This document shows, in pieces, positions 34,544 through 43,255 of a DNA stretch of 64,000 bases; position 1 is the first letter of the stretch, and each line of letters opens with the position of its first letter. A program made the position numbers and the translations under genes. This DNA comes from Nocardia asteroides (GTDB lineage Bacteria; Actinomycetota; Actinomycetes; Mycobacteriales; Mycobacteriaceae). Where the stretch lies: NCBI GenBank assembly GCA_019930625.1, contig CP082844.1, positions 1,798,001 through 1,862,000 on the forward strand. Reading direction: 5' to 3'. Below the pieces are notes generated by a model that made no database searches, was not told where the DNA came from, and worked only from the letters and a program-made list of their open reading frames with translations.

Positions 34544-35170
34544 TCAGAGTTCCTGGACACAGACGACGAAACGGCGCTTGTCATAGACGTACCCGGTGCC
34601 GCTGCCGCAGACGCTGACGTCGTCGGCGCCCTGCTGGATCTTGACCACCTTCACACCCTTCGCGGGCGACGAACCGGCGCAGTCGATGCGCTTGGGATCA
34701 TCGCCGCCGACGTCCATGCAGCCACCGACCACCCAGTCGATGTCCAGGCAGAACGCGCCTTGTTCGATGCCGTTGATCGTCTCGGCGTAGTAGTTGTCGG
34801 CGTCGCTGCTGCACTGCGAGCTCTTGGCCTTCTTGTCGATCACCTTGTAGTTCGAGGCGCGACTACCGCAGGACGCCTTCTCGATGGTGGCGTTGGTGGT
34901 GGTGCCGCCGAGTGTCACGCAGTCACCGACCTCGGCCTGGAAGTCGGTGTCGCCGCTGGGCTTGCTCGTCGTCGGCTTGCCGGTGCTCGGGGTGGGTTTG
35001 CCGGACGACGGTTTCGGCGTGTTGGTCACCGAGACCGCGTCGATCGTGCCGTTGTCGACGGCGGGCTGGGCGGTACCGTTGATCGTGGAACTGCACCCGA
35101 CCAACGTCAGCCCGGCCGCGATGGCGAGACCGGCGAAGGCGAGACGACCCCAGGTCAGTTGACGAGACAC
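34544..35170 (-). CDS. Lipoprotein, LppU-like
   Basis: 208 residues. The signal peptide ends in the lipobox LTLVGCSS. A Thr/Pro/Ser/Lys-rich linker (KPSSGKPTPSTGKPTTSKPSG) leads to a cysteine-rich domain (VGDCVTLGG...KASCGS...SQCSSDADNYYAET...AFCLDIDWVVGGCMDV...IDCAGS...SVCGSGTGYVYDKRRFVVCVQEL). The repeated VGDC/ASC/YY pattern resembles mycobacterial LppU-type lipoproteins. GTG at 35170 has GGGAGG upstream. Its function is unknown; it should sit on the outer face of the plasma membrane. Confidence 0.8.
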   Translation of the reverse strand: MSRQLTWGRLAFAGLAIAAGLTLVGCSSTINGTAQPAVDNGTIDAVSVTNTPKPSSGKPTPSTGKPTTSKPSGDTDFQAEVGDCVTLGGTTTNATIEKASCGSRASNYKVIDKKAKSSQCSSDADNYYAETINGIEQGAFCLDIDWVVGGCMDVGGDDPKRIDCAGSSPAKGVKVVKIQQGADDVSVCGSGTGYVYDKRRFVVCVQEL

Positions 35171-35359
35171 GTACAGTCCTCCCGAGCTGTAACGCTTTGG
35201 CGAACTCACGCCCCCGGAATCCGAAGTTGCCATGGCTGTGCTTGAAATACCACGCCATGAATACACCATGGACCGAGCGCACGTCGAGCCGGAGCCGGAA
35301 ACGCGCGGCGGTCAATAGGTCTGGGTATGGTGGGATTTCTGGTGCGAGAGGAGTCCCCG

Positions 35360-35875
35360 GTGAAGCTGATCAGCGCAATCGCGTGTTCCACCGCCGCGAT
35401 CGGAGGCTCCCTCGTCTTTCCGGGAACGGCTGCCGCTGTCGATGTGCACTGCCGATCCGAACACGGGACCGACATCACCGTCATCGACGGGGAGACGGCC
35501 TGCCGAGCGGCGACCGACAGTCACGGCCGAGCCACGGCCACAGCCACCGGCATCGACGGGGTCGGCTACGCCAACGCGACCCTCGGCGCGACGGCCATCG
35601 GCATCGGCGCGGCGGGAGGCGTCGGCGCGAGTTCGGGTGCCGGTGGAGTTCCGGTGGCGGTCGGCCTCGGCCCGGACGCCGTCGCGCTGACCTCGACCAC
35701 CGACGATCCCGAGGCGCGGACGTTCGCGGTCTCGATCGCGTTCGAAGGGTCGCGAGCGGGGGTGGAGACCGCCGAACAAGCGGTCGTCTGCCTGGGCGTG
35801 GCTGCCTTCGCGTGGAACGCCGGTACCGGCGACGCGTGCCTGGCCACGCCTTTCGGGCTCTGGCAGACCGACTGA
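35360..35875 (+). CDS. Secreted hypothetical protein
   Basis: 171 residues. The signal peptide (KLISAIACSTAAIGGSLVFPGTAAA) is followed by a Gly/Ala/Thr-rich mature protein with four cysteines (VHCRSE, ETACRAATD, VVCLGVAAF, DACLATPFG). The middle (GATAIGIGAAGGVGASSGAGG) is low complexity. I do not recognise the family with confidence. GTG at 35360 has AGAGGAG upstream; TATGGT near 35325 could be the -10. It is divergent from the LppU-like lipoprotein. Confidence 0.7.
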   Translation: MKLISAIACSTAAIGGSLVFPGTAAAVDVHCRSEHGTDITVIDGETACRAATDSHGRATATATGIDGVGYANATLGATAIGIGAAGGVGASSGAGGVPVAVGLGPDAVALTSTTDDPEARTFAVSIAFEGSRAGVETAEQAVVCLGVAAFAWNAGTGDACLATPFGLWQTD

Positions 35876-35927
35876 ACGAGTTACCCTGGTTGACCAGCCC
35901 GGATAACGGCGGTCAGGAGGTGACCCC

Positions 35928-37232
35928 ATGGTTTCGGCAATGGCGGCGGACGGCTTCGAGCCCGCTGATTCCACGCGCGCGAAACTGGCGGCCCCGCGCG
36001 AAATGCTGGTCGACCCGCGTTTCATCCGGCTGGCCGATCAGTTCTTCGGCATGTTCGCCCAGCCCGCGCGCGGGGGCGGCGCGCTGGCGGTCTACCTCGA
36101 CGGCCGCCCCGTGGTCGACATCTGGGCCGGCTGGGCGGACAAGGAGCGCCGCTGGAACGGCGAAACCGTCGCGCTGACCTTCTCCACCGGCAAGGGCGTG
36201 GCCTCGACCGTGGTGCATCGCCTGGCCGAACGCGGGCTGATCGGCTACGACACACCGGTCGCCGAATACTGGCCGGAGTTCGCCGCGCACGGCAAAGACG
36301 ACATCACGGTTCGTGACGTGCTGTGTCACCGCGCCGGCTTGCACCGGGTGCGCGGCCTGGTCCCCGGCCGCGAAGGCATCCTGAACTACGACGCCGTGGT
36401 GCGGGCGCTGGCCGACAGCCCGCCGGACCCCCGGCGCATCCGCACCTCCGGCTATCACGCGATCACCTTCGGCTGGCTGGTCGCCGAAATCGTGCAACGG
36501 GTGACGGGCGCGTCGTTCACCGATGTGCTGCGCAGCGAGATCGCCGAGCCGCTCGGCCTGGACGAGTACTGGTTCCGCGTCCCGGAATCCGAACGACACC
36601 GGATCGCCAAGATCTTCCGCCCCCTTGGTCCGCCGGGCATTCGCTGGAACACGGCCTCTTCGGTGCTGTCCTGGGTGCGGCCGGTGCGCGGGCTGGCCGA
36701 GGCCGGCATGCCGGAGAGCTTCGACGAGCTGGTCCGCGACCCCCGGGTGCACGACTCGGTGATGCCGGGCTGGAACGGGGTGTTCTCGGCGCGCGCGCTG
36801 GCGCGGATGTACGGGGCCTTGGCCAACGGCGGAGTCGTCTACGCGGGCCGGGCGGATCGGGGCGTGTACGGTGTCGGCGCGGCCGAATCAGAGCGGGTCG
36901 TGCGATTCCTGGACCCGAAAACGATCGAGACGATCGGTCGGGTGCAGCCCGCCCACAGCCGCGACTACGTGCTCGGCGTGCCGATTCGCTTCACGCTCGG
37001 CTATCACCGTCCGGTGCTGATGTCCAAGCAGCAACCACACCATGCGTTCGGCCATTACGGGGTGGGCGGCTCGGGCGCGTACGCCGACCTGGATCTCGGC
37101 ATGTCGATCGCGTTCGTGACCAACGGGCTCGGCAGCATGGTGACCGCGCTCGGCGACGCCAGGCTGGCGCGACTGGCGGCAACAGCGCAGACCACGGTGC
37201 ACAAGCACAAGCACAAGCAGGCCGCACACTAG
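35928..37232 (+). CDS. Serine hydrolase of the beta-lactamase family (class C-like esterase)
   Basis: 434 residues. The beta-lactamase fold has the SxxK nucleophile motif in FSTGKG, the Tyr motif in GYHAITFGWLV and the third motif HYGVGGSG near the C-terminus. It resembles EstB/LipE-type actinobacterial esterases more than antibiotic-hydrolysing enzymes. No signal peptide is present, so it should be cytosolic. The protein ends in an unusual basic/His tail (VHKHKHKQAAH). ATG at 35928 has CAGGAGG upstream. Confidence 0.88.
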   Translation: MVSAMAADGFEPADSTRAKLAAPREMLVDPRFIRLADQFFGMFAQPARGGGALAVYLDGRPVVDIWAGWADKERRWNGETVALTFSTGKGVASTVVHRLAERGLIGYDTPVAEYWPEFAAHGKDDITVRDVLCHRAGLHRVRGLVPGREGILNYDAVVRALADSPPDPRRIRTSGYHAITFGWLVAEIVQRVTGASFTDVLRSEIAEPLGLDEYWFRVPESERHRIAKIFRPLGPPGIRWNTASSVLSWVRPVRGLAEAGMPESFDELVRDPRVHDSVMPGWNGVFSARALARMYGALANGGVVYAGRADRGVYGVGAAESERVVRFLDPKTIETIGRVQPAHSRDYVLGVPIRFTLGYHRPVLMSKQQPHHAFGHYGVGGSGAYADLDLGMSIAFVTNGLGSMVTALGDARLARLAATAQTTVHKHKHKQAAH

Positions 37233-37669
37233 GCTCGGCCGCTTCTGCGAGGCTGCCGGGCGCACCGAACCGGTGTGGGCGCGGGCTCTGCGCCGCACAC
37301 CATCACTACCGGTCCGTATCGCCCGATTTCGTCCGCCATCGTCAGTGAGCTTCATCACTAACAGGTTTGTGGCGAACCATATTTCGCGACCGCTCGGCTA
37401 CCGACTCGGCGCTGCGCGATCCCGCGTGACCGGGACGTTTCCCCTCATCTATACCCGACGTAATCAATTGTGACCTGAGCCACAACAACTCCCTGTGGTG
37501 AATAACTCTGAAATGCAACTGGCTTCGGTACGCGCCGGGACGGTAGGAATGGACAACGGGTCGGGCCGTCGAGACCAGTGGGGCCGCTCTTCTGACTCCG
37601 CGCTGAAATGAAAGATCTCGCTACGCGTGCGTCTGCGTGCGCGCGAGAGATGGAATGGACGATTAACCT
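37233..37669. other. Intergenic region upstream of the L,D-transpeptidase gene, 437 bp
   Basis: No supportable gene. I looked for a ydaO/c-di-AMP riboswitch, which precedes some actinobacterial cell-wall enzymes, and did not find its conserved core. One palindrome is listed separately. A long 5' leader for the transpeptidase gene remains possible. Confidence 0.4.
37468..37485. promoter_or_regulatory. Palindrome TTGTG-N8-CACAA, CRP-like
   Basis: TTGTGACCTGAGCCACAA has perfect 5-bp arms and resembles a CRP/FNR-family site (TGTGA-N6-TCACA with one mismatch). It lies 184 nt before the transpeptidase start. Confidence 0.35.
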
Positions 37670-38569
37670 ATGCATGCCGCTTTGCACACCGGGTCGTTGC
37701 CTGCTCGCCGCAGGGGAGCGCGGCTGACCCGCCGGATGCGCGAGGGCGTCCTGCTGTCCGCCGCGATCGCGACGGCCGGTGTTCTGCTCGTCGCGCCCGC
37801 GCACGCCGAACCGATCCCGGGGATCGGCACCGGCTCGGCCGCCGCGGCCACCGAGCCCACCCCGCAGGCGAACTTCGCGCCGCCCTCGATCAACATCGCC
37901 GACGGCGAGGTCGTCGGCGTCGCACAGCCGATCATCATCACCTTCAAGGAACCGGTGACCGACCACGCCACCGCCGAGAAGGCCATTCAGATCACCTCGT
38001 CGAAGCCTGTTCCCGGCCACTTCTACTGGCGCGGCGACAAGCAGGTGCGCTGGCGGCCGAACGACTTCTGGCCGGACAACACCGACGTGCAGGTGCAGGC
38101 GGGCGGCACCACCAGCTCGTTCCGCATCGGTGACGCGTTCGTTGCAACCGCCGACGACGAGACCCACACCATCACCGTCACCCGCAACGGGGAGGTGGTG
38201 CGGGAAATGCCCACCTCGATGGGCAAGCCCAAGCACGAGACGCCGAACGGCATCTACATCGTCGGCGAGCAGCAGCGCAAGATGATCATGGACTCGTCGA
38301 CCTACGGCGTGCCGATCACCGACCCCGAGGGCTACAAGCTCGAGGTCGAGTACGCCACCCGCATCTCCAACAGCGGCATCTTCGTGCACGCGGCTCCCTG
38401 GTCGGTCGCGCAGCAGGGCGTCTCCAACGCCAGCCACGGCTGCCTGAACGTCAGCACCGAAGACGGCAAGTGGTTCTTCGAGAACGCGCGGCGGGGCGAC
38501 CCGGTGATCGTGCAGAACACCCAGGGCGGCACGCTCAGCGCGAGCGACGGATTGGGCGACTGGAACTGA
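37670..38569 (+). CDS. L,D-transpeptidase (YkuD) with Ig-like domain
   Basis: 299 residues. The N-terminal signal anchor is LLSAAIATAGVLLVAPAHA. An Ig-like domain follows (FAPPSINIADGEVVGVAQPIIITFKEPVTD), then the YkuD catalytic domain with FVHAAPWSVAQQGVSNASHGCLNVS, holding the catalytic His and Cys (SHGC). It makes 3-3 cross-links in peptidoglycan at the outer face of the membrane. The architecture matches mycobacterial LdtMt1/Mt2-type enzymes. No strong Shine-Dalgarno precedes ATG at 37670. Confidence 0.92.
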   Translation: MHAALHTGSLPARRRGARLTRRMREGVLLSAAIATAGVLLVAPAHAEPIPGIGTGSAAAATEPTPQANFAPPSINIADGEVVGVAQPIIITFKEPVTDHATAEKAIQITSSKPVPGHFYWRGDKQVRWRPNDFWPDNTDVQVQAGGTTSSFRIGDAFVATADDETHTITVTRNGEVVREMPTSMGKPKHETPNGIYIVGEQQRKMIMDSSTYGVPITDPEGYKLEVEYATRISNSGIFVHAAPWSVAQQGVSNASHGCLNVSTEDGKWFFENARRGDPVIVQNTQGGTLSASDGLGDWN

Positions 38570-38595
38570 GGGTCCGGCAACCCCGGGTCCACCTG

Positions 38596-38650
38596 AAGCC
38601 GAACACTACGAACGATTGCTCGAGGCGATCGGTCGTAGTGTTCGGCTTTT
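38596..38650. terminator. Strong terminator after the L,D-transpeptidase gene
   Basis: A perfect 16-bp stem AAGCCGAACACTACGA / TCGTAGTGTTCGGCTT with a 21-nt loop, followed by TTTGCTTTC on the plus strand. It separates the transpeptidase gene from the convergent M13 peptidase gene. Confidence 0.85.
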
Positions 38651-38680
38651 GCTTTCTTCAAGACCGCTCGGGCCCGGCGA

Positions 38681-40699
38681 TCACCAGATCTTCACGCGCT
38701 CAGCGGGTTCCAGGTACAGCGCATCGCCGGGTTCGACGCCGAACGCCTCGTGGAAGCTGTCGATATTGCGCACGACGGCATTGCAGCGGAACTCCGGCGG
38801 CGAGTGCGGATCGGTCGCCAGGCGCCGAATGGCTTCCTCTGTGCGGGCTTTCGTGCGCCACACTTGCGCCCAGCCGTAGAACACCCGTTGCAGGCCGGTG
38901 AGCCCGTCGATCTCCGGCGCGTCGGCGCCGCCGAGCGAGATCTTGTACGCCTCCAGCGCGATGGAGAGGCCGCCGAGGTCACCGATGTTCTCGCCGATGG
39001 TGAACTGGCCGTTCACGGTGTGCTCGTCCGGCAGATCCTTGGGGGAGAGCACGTCGTACTGATCGATCAACGCCTTTGTCCGCTTGCCGAATTCGGCGCG
39101 GTCCTCGTCGGTCCACCAGTCGACCATGTTGCCGTCGCCGTCGTACTTCGCGCCCTGGTCGTCGAAGCCGTGCCCGATCTCGTGACCGATCACCGCGCCG
39201 ATGCCGCCGTAGTTGGCCGCGTCGTCGGCGTTCATGTCGAAAAACGGCGGCTGGAGAATGGCGGCCGGGAAGACGATCTCGTTCATACCCGGGTTGTAGT
39301 AGGCGTTCACCGTCTGGGGCGTCATGAACCACTCGTCCCGGTCGACCGGACCGCCGAGCTTGCTCAACTCCCGATCGTGCTCGGCGGCGTAGCCTCTGCG
39401 GTAGTTGCCGACCAGGTCGGCCGGGTCGATCACCACGCCCGAGTAGTCCCGCCACTTGTCCGGATAGCCGATCTTCGGGGTGAACTTCTCCAGTTTCTCC
39501 AGCGCGGCGATCCTGGTGCCCTGGCCCATCCACTCCAGCTCGGCGATGTTGCGGCGGTAGGCCTCCTGCAGATTGGCCACCAGCTCGACCATCCGTGCCT
39601 TGGCCTGCGGCGGGAAGTGTTCGGCCACATACAGTTTGCCGACCGCCTCGCCCAGCAGGTCCTGCACCAGCGTGACGCCGCGCTTCCAGCGCTCCCGATT
39701 CTCCTCCGCGCCGGTGAGCGTGCGGCCGTAGAAGTCGAAGTTCTCCTCGACCACCTCGTCGGTCAGATACGGTGCACGCGAGCGCAGCACCCGCCACGCC
39801 GCCCATGCCCGCCAGTTCGCGAGCGGCTCGTCGGCCCAGAGCCGGGCGAACGTGCGCAGATAATCCGGCTGGCGGACGACCACCTCGGCGAACAGCTCGG
39901 ACCCTGCCCCCTCGACGCCTTCGGCCAGCGCGGAAGTCCACGCGGCCCAGTCGAACTCGGGGTTTTCGGCGGCCAACGCGTCGAAGGTGGTCAGGTTGTA
40001 CCTGAGTTCGGCGTCACGGCGGCGTACCACGTCCCAGTGCCCGGCGGCCAGTTTCCGCTCCAGCGCGAAGACGCGCTCGCCCACGGTGTCGAGTTCGTCC
40101 GGCAGCAGCCCGGCGACCTGCGGGTCGGCGGCAGCCAGGGCGAACATGCGGTTGATGTGCACGATGTACTTCGCGCGGATCTCGGCGAACTCGTCCTGCC
40201 GGTAATACGACTCGTCGGGCAGGCCGATGCCGGACTGGGTGGCGTGCACCAGATAGCGGTCGGAGTCCTTGTCGTCGGTGTCGACGAACACGGCGACGGC
40301 GCCACCGACGCCGGTGCGCTGCAACCAGCCGAGCAGCGACGCGAAAGCCACCTTGTCGCCGACCTCGGCGATCGCGGCGAGTTCGGCGGCGATCGGCGCG
40401 AGCCCGGCGGCGGCCACCGCGTCGGTGTCCATGAAGCTGGAGTACAGGTCACCGATCTTGCGGGCGTCGCTGCCCGGCTCGGCGCCGGCGTCCGCGGCAT
40501 TCTGGATGATTGCCTTGACGTCCAGTTCCGCCTGGTCGTACAGCGCGCGGAAGGCGCCGTCCACGGCCCGGTCGGCCGGGATCTTGTGCTCGGCCAGCCA
40601 TTTGCCGTTTACGTGCGCGAACAAGTCGTCCTGCACCCGCACGCCCTGGTCGAGGTAGGACAGATCGATACCGGAAGGACGGGTCGGTTCGGAAGTCAC
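38681..40699 (-). CDS. M13-family zinc metallopeptidase (Zmp1/PepO type)
   Basis: 672 residues, the usual size for this family. The zinc motif HExxH is in AVIGHEIGHGFDDQGAKYDGDGN, with the third ligand in FTIGENIGDLGGLSIALEAY and the substrate-binding NAYYNP...VFPAAILQPPFFD upstream. The C-terminal NIDSFHEAFGV...MYLEP-like end matches neprilysin-type peptidases. M. tuberculosis Zmp1 (663 residues) is the closest named relative. GTG at 40699 is preceded by CTGGAGACC; a much longer frame upstream is not supported. Confidence 0.93.
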   Translation of the reverse strand: MTSEPTRPSGIDLSYLDQGVRVQDDLFAHVNGKWLAEHKIPADRAVDGAFRALYDQAELDVKAIIQNAADAGAEPGSDARKIGDLYSSFMDTDAVAAAGLAPIAAELAAIAEVGDKVAFASLLGWLQRTGVGGAVAVFVDTDDKDSDRYLVHATQSGIGLPDESYYRQDEFAEIRAKYIVHINRMFALAAADPQVAGLLPDELDTVGERVFALERKLAAGHWDVVRRRDAELRYNLTTFDALAAENPEFDWAAWTSALAEGVEGAGSELFAEVVVRQPDYLRTFARLWADEPLANWRAWAAWRVLRSRAPYLTDEVVEENFDFYGRTLTGAEENRERWKRGVTLVQDLLGEAVGKLYVAEHFPPQAKARMVELVANLQEAYRRNIAELEWMGQGTRIAALEKLEKFTPKIGYPDKWRDYSGVVIDPADLVGNYRRGYAAEHDRELSKLGGPVDRDEWFMTPQTVNAYYNPGMNEIVFPAAILQPPFFDMNADDAANYGGIGAVIGHEIGHGFDDQGAKYDGDGNMVDWWTDEDRAEFGKRTKALIDQYDVLSPKDLPDEHTVNGQFTIGENIGDLGGLSIALEAYKISLGGADAPEIDGLTGLQRVFYGWAQVWRTKARTEEAIRRLATDPHSPPEFRCNAVVRNIDSFHEAFGVEPGDALYLEPAERVKIW

Positions 40700-40732
40700 G
40701 GTCTCCAGTATGCCGATGTGGGGGATGAGTCG

Positions 40733-40758
40733 GCCCCCGGCCGCAGCCGACCGGGGGC
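40733..40758. terminator. Hairpin between the DUF397 and M13 peptidase genes
   Basis: A perfect 8-bp stem GCCCCCGG / CCGGGGGC with a 10-nt loop lies just downstream of the DUF397 stop (minus strand). It probably ends the DUF397/XRE transcript before the M13 gene. Confidence 0.5.
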
Positions 40759-40772
40759 GTCGAACAGGGAAA

Positions 40773-41147
40773 TCAGGCAGGCAAGACGATGCAATCGAAT
40801 TCGCCGTCGTAGGCGCCGAGCAGGAAGGCGTCCCACTCCTCGGGGGTGTAGACGAGGGTGCTTCCGCCGTGACGCAGAGTGGTGTGACCGTTGGCGGCGG
40901 TGTGTGCGCGCAGTTCGCCATTCGATCGCCCGCGGGTGCGCAGGGTATCGAGGAACGCGGTCCATTCGGCTGCGGTAACGGTGATGACGGGCTCTTCGGC
41001 GGGGCGGTTCGCCGGGTCGCGGCGATATTTGCTGTCACGGATGAGCACCGCATCACCATCGAACCGGACCTCGACGCATTGGTTGCCATTGTTCGATCTG
41101 GTCGATGTGAACCAGCCGGTACGTACCGGCCGCGCGGTGATGGCCAT
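40773..41147 (-). CDS. Tandem DUF397 protein
   Basis: 124 residues containing two DUF397 units. The first reads GWFTSTRSNNGNQCVEVRFDG...VIRDSKY...ITVTAAEWTAFLDTL. The second reads GELRAHTAANGHTTLRHGGSTLVYTPEEWDAFLLGAYDGEFD; its start is eroded but its ending matches the protein at 228-452. It lies directly downstream of the XRE gene on the same strand. TAAAAT (minus strand, 41160-41155) lies 7 nt before the ATG and contains the XRE stop codon, so the gene may have its own leaderless promoter. Confidence 0.83.
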   Translation of the reverse strand: MAITARPVRTGWFTSTRSNNGNQCVEVRFDGDAVLIRDSKYRRDPANRPAEEPVITVTAAEWTAFLDTLRTRGRSNGELRAHTAANGHTTLRHGGSTLVYTPEEWDAFLLGAYDGEFDCIVLPA

Positions 41148-41157
41148 GGGCAGGATT

Positions 41158-42009
41158 TTACACGCCGGAATAGCGTCTGATCAGGGCCAATGAGTCCAAC
41201 CGTGACAACGATTGGTCCACCGCGCGCAGGTAGGCGAAGCGTAGATCGCGGACCAGATCCGGGTCCTCGACGGCCCCGCCGAACACCGCGCTCTCCACCC
41301 AGCCGAAGGTGGGCAGTTGCTCGCCGGCGAAGTCGATGAGGTGGAAGCTGGACCCGCCGAGTACCGCGCCCGCGGTGGCCGCGAACGGGATCACGCGCAC
41401 CTCGACGGTGTCCAGTTCTTCGATCAGATCGGCCAGGTAGCGCAACTGTCCCCGCAATACGTCCGGGCCGCCGGTCTGCTGGAGCAGAGTGCCCTCACCG
41501 AACACCGCGGTCAACTCGACCGGGTCCGCGCCGCGCAGCCGCTCTTGGCGCCGCATCCGGATCGCCACCAGCTGCTCGACCTGGACAGGCCGGATCATCA
41601 CGTCGGCGCTGATCAACGCGCGAGCGTAGTCCTCGGTCTGCAGCAGCCCCGGAACGACGAGGCTGTCGTAGCTGCGGATGCTCTGCGCACCGTATTCCAT
41701 GCCGTAGAGCCGCTGCAGCTCCGGTCCGATCAACGCCGAGGACCTCGCCCACCATCCGCGCTGCTTGCTGGCCTCGAGCAAGGCGAGCAGCTCCGCGCGC
41801 TCCTCGGCTTCCACCTCCAGCAGTTCGAGCACCGGGCCGATGGTCTCGGTGGTCAGTACGCGCCTGCCTTTCTCCACGTGCGACCAGTTGGCCGGCGTGA
41901 AGCCCACCCGCCTGGCGAAGCCCGCGGAGTCGAACCCGCGCTGTTCACGCAGTTCCCGCAGCCGAAGCACCAGTTCCCAGCGGGCAACGGTGGGCGAGAC
42001 GGGTGCCAT
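41158..42009 (-). CDS. XRE-family regulator with DUF5753 domain
   Basis: 283 residues. The N-terminal helix-turn-helix is RLRELREQRGFDSAGFARRVGFTPANWSHVEKGRRVLTTETI. The C-terminal DUF5753 domain starts at about residue 90 (YGMEYGAQSIRSYDSLVVPGLLQTEDYARALISA) and includes VRVIPFAATAGAVLGGSSFHLIDF. These regulators pair with DUF397 proteins (WhiJ-like and Scr1-type in Streptomyces). ATG at 42009 has TAGCAT (minus strand, 42023-42018) 8 nt before it, so a leaderless start is likely; GTG at 42030 is the alternative. Confidence 0.88.
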   Translation of the reverse strand: MAPVSPTVARWELVLRLRELREQRGFDSAGFARRVGFTPANWSHVEKGRRVLTTETIGPVLELLEVEAEERAELLALLEASKQRGWWARSSALIGPELQRLYGMEYGAQSIRSYDSLVVPGLLQTEDYARALISADVMIRPVQVEQLVAIRMRRQERLRGADPVELTAVFGEGTLLQQTGGPDVLRGQLRYLADLIEELDTVEVRVIPFAATAGAVLGGSSFHLIDFAGEQLPTFGWVESAVFGGAVEDPDLVRDLRFAYLRAVDQSLSRLDSLALIRRYSGV

Positions 42010-42144
42010 GTGTGGGGATGCTACGCCCACTCCGCCGCGCGGTCGTGGTGACTATTGTCAAGTGACTTGCCCAGGACTAGGGTCGGGTCCAGCGATCGAT
42101 TCTTCCGAGCACGCGTCCACCACAGCGAGGCGAGGTTGTTCGTC

Positions 42145-42669
42145 ATGAGTACATCGCGCATCCAGTCGGGCAGGCATCTGGCGTCCACGGATTTCCCGTC
42201 GATCCAGGACGCGTTCGCTCGCTGCCGTCGCTACCGCGATGACAACGGGCTCTACGGTCTCGTTGACCCGCTCCTCGGTCGCATCATGCTGGAAGTGGGC
42301 TCGGTCGGCGCGGTCGTGATGCCGAGCGGGTTCGGCCGACAGGTGCGCGAGCGGCTGGCCGCGGGGCCCGAGGCCCGGCCGGGGCCGATCATCGCGCATC
42401 CGCGCGCGGATCGCTGGACTTTCCTGACCGGGCCTACAGACAACTCGTACCTGGATACCGGACTGTTCACCGACCTTTTCCGGGTCTGCGCCTCGATCGG
42501 GTTGCCGGGCAGCCATATCGTGCTGCCCTCACCCGCCGACGAGCACAGCGGCTACCGAACCTGGGTCGCGGCGCCCGACGGCGACTTCCGCCGTGATTTC
42601 GCCGAGGTGATCGCCACGACCCGGGCGTGCGCGGCGGCTACCGGGGCGTCGGCGCGGGCGGTGGAGTGA
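42145..42669 (+). CDS. Small actinobacterial protein, paralogue of 650-1120
   Basis: 174 residues. It shares with the 650-1120 protein the LGRIMLEVGSVGAVVMPSGFG block, the GPIIAHPRADRWTFLTGP core, the LFTDLFRVCASIGLPGSHIVLPSPAD region and a C-terminal helix. Here the N-terminal half (SIQDAFARCRRYRDDNGLYGLVDPLLG) is clearly present, which helps define the family. It is divergent from the XRE/DUF397 pair across 135 bp. GAGG lies about 10 nt before ATG 42145. Its last 32 nt overlap the end of the convergent DUF4190 gene. Function unknown. Confidence 0.75.
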   Translation: MSTSRIQSGRHLASTDFPSIQDAFARCRRYRDDNGLYGLVDPLLGRIMLEVGSVGAVVMPSGFGRQVRERLAAGPEARPGPIIAHPRADRWTFLTGPTDNSYLDTGLFTDLFRVCASIGLPGSHIVLPSPADEHSGYRTWVAAPDGDFRRDFAEVIATTRACAAATGASARAVE

Positions 42670-43141
42670 GCGTGATGCTGAACTTGTCTTCCAGCTTCTG
42701 ATTCCACTCGCGCTCGCACCGCTCGATCTCGGCCTGGTCGTTGCCCGCCTTGTTCACACAGTCCACGAAGTCTTTTCCGCCCGAGTCGACGAAGAAGCTG
42801 TAACCCACGATGGTGAGCAAGATGGCGCCGACGATGCCCAGCGCGCCGAGGACCACACCGGTGATCGCCATCCCCATGCCTCCGGCGGTGCCCGCACGGG
42901 CCTTGAACACCGCGACGATCCCGAGGATGACGGCCAAGATGCCGAAGAGATAGCCGCCGACGACCGTCCAGAAGAACAGCAGCGCGAGGATGCCGAGCAC
43001 CAGCGCGGTGATCGCCAGGCCCCTGCCTTTCGGCGATTCCTGCCAGTAGGCGGGGCCGCCCGGGTACTGGCCGCCCGGCGGCTGCGGATATTGCCCGGGC
43101 GGCGGGTACTGGCCGGGCGGCGGGGGCGGATATTGCGACAT
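42638..43141 (-). CDS. DUF4190-type membrane protein with Pro/Tyr-rich N-terminus
   Basis: 167 residues. The N-terminus is a repeat-like PPGQYP/PPGGQYPGG low-complexity segment (about 1-35). Two membrane regions follow (LAITALVLGILALLFFWTVVGGYLFGILAVILGIVAVF and GMAITGVVLGALGIVGAILLTIVGY), and then a short extracytoplasmic C-terminal part with two cysteines (FVDCVNKAGNDQAEIERCERE). The ATG at 43141 follows GAGAGGAAGTCC. Its function is unknown; such proteins are common in Actinobacteria. Confidence 0.82.
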   Translation of the reverse strand: MSQYPPPPPGQYPPPGQYPQPPGGQYPGGPAYWQESPKGRGLAITALVLGILALLFFWTVVGGYLFGILAVILGIVAVFKARAGTAGGMGMAITGVVLGALGIVGAILLTIVGYSFFVDSGGKDFVDCVNKAGNDQAEIERCEREWNQKLEDKFSITLTPPPAPTPR

Positions 43142-43255
43142 GGACTTCCTCTCCGTCGGTGCCTCGCGATGCTCGGTCCGGACGAGGTGGTCCGGAGGTG
43201 CGCGGCGGTCGCCTACTGATCGCGCTCCCCGCGGACGGATGTTAATGCGAAACGG

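Noticed and set aside
37233..37669. Possible ydaO (c-di-AMP) riboswitch before the L,D-transpeptidase
   Set aside because: The conserved core could not be found by eye; only a GGTAGGAATGGA-like stretch is reminiscent, which is not enough.
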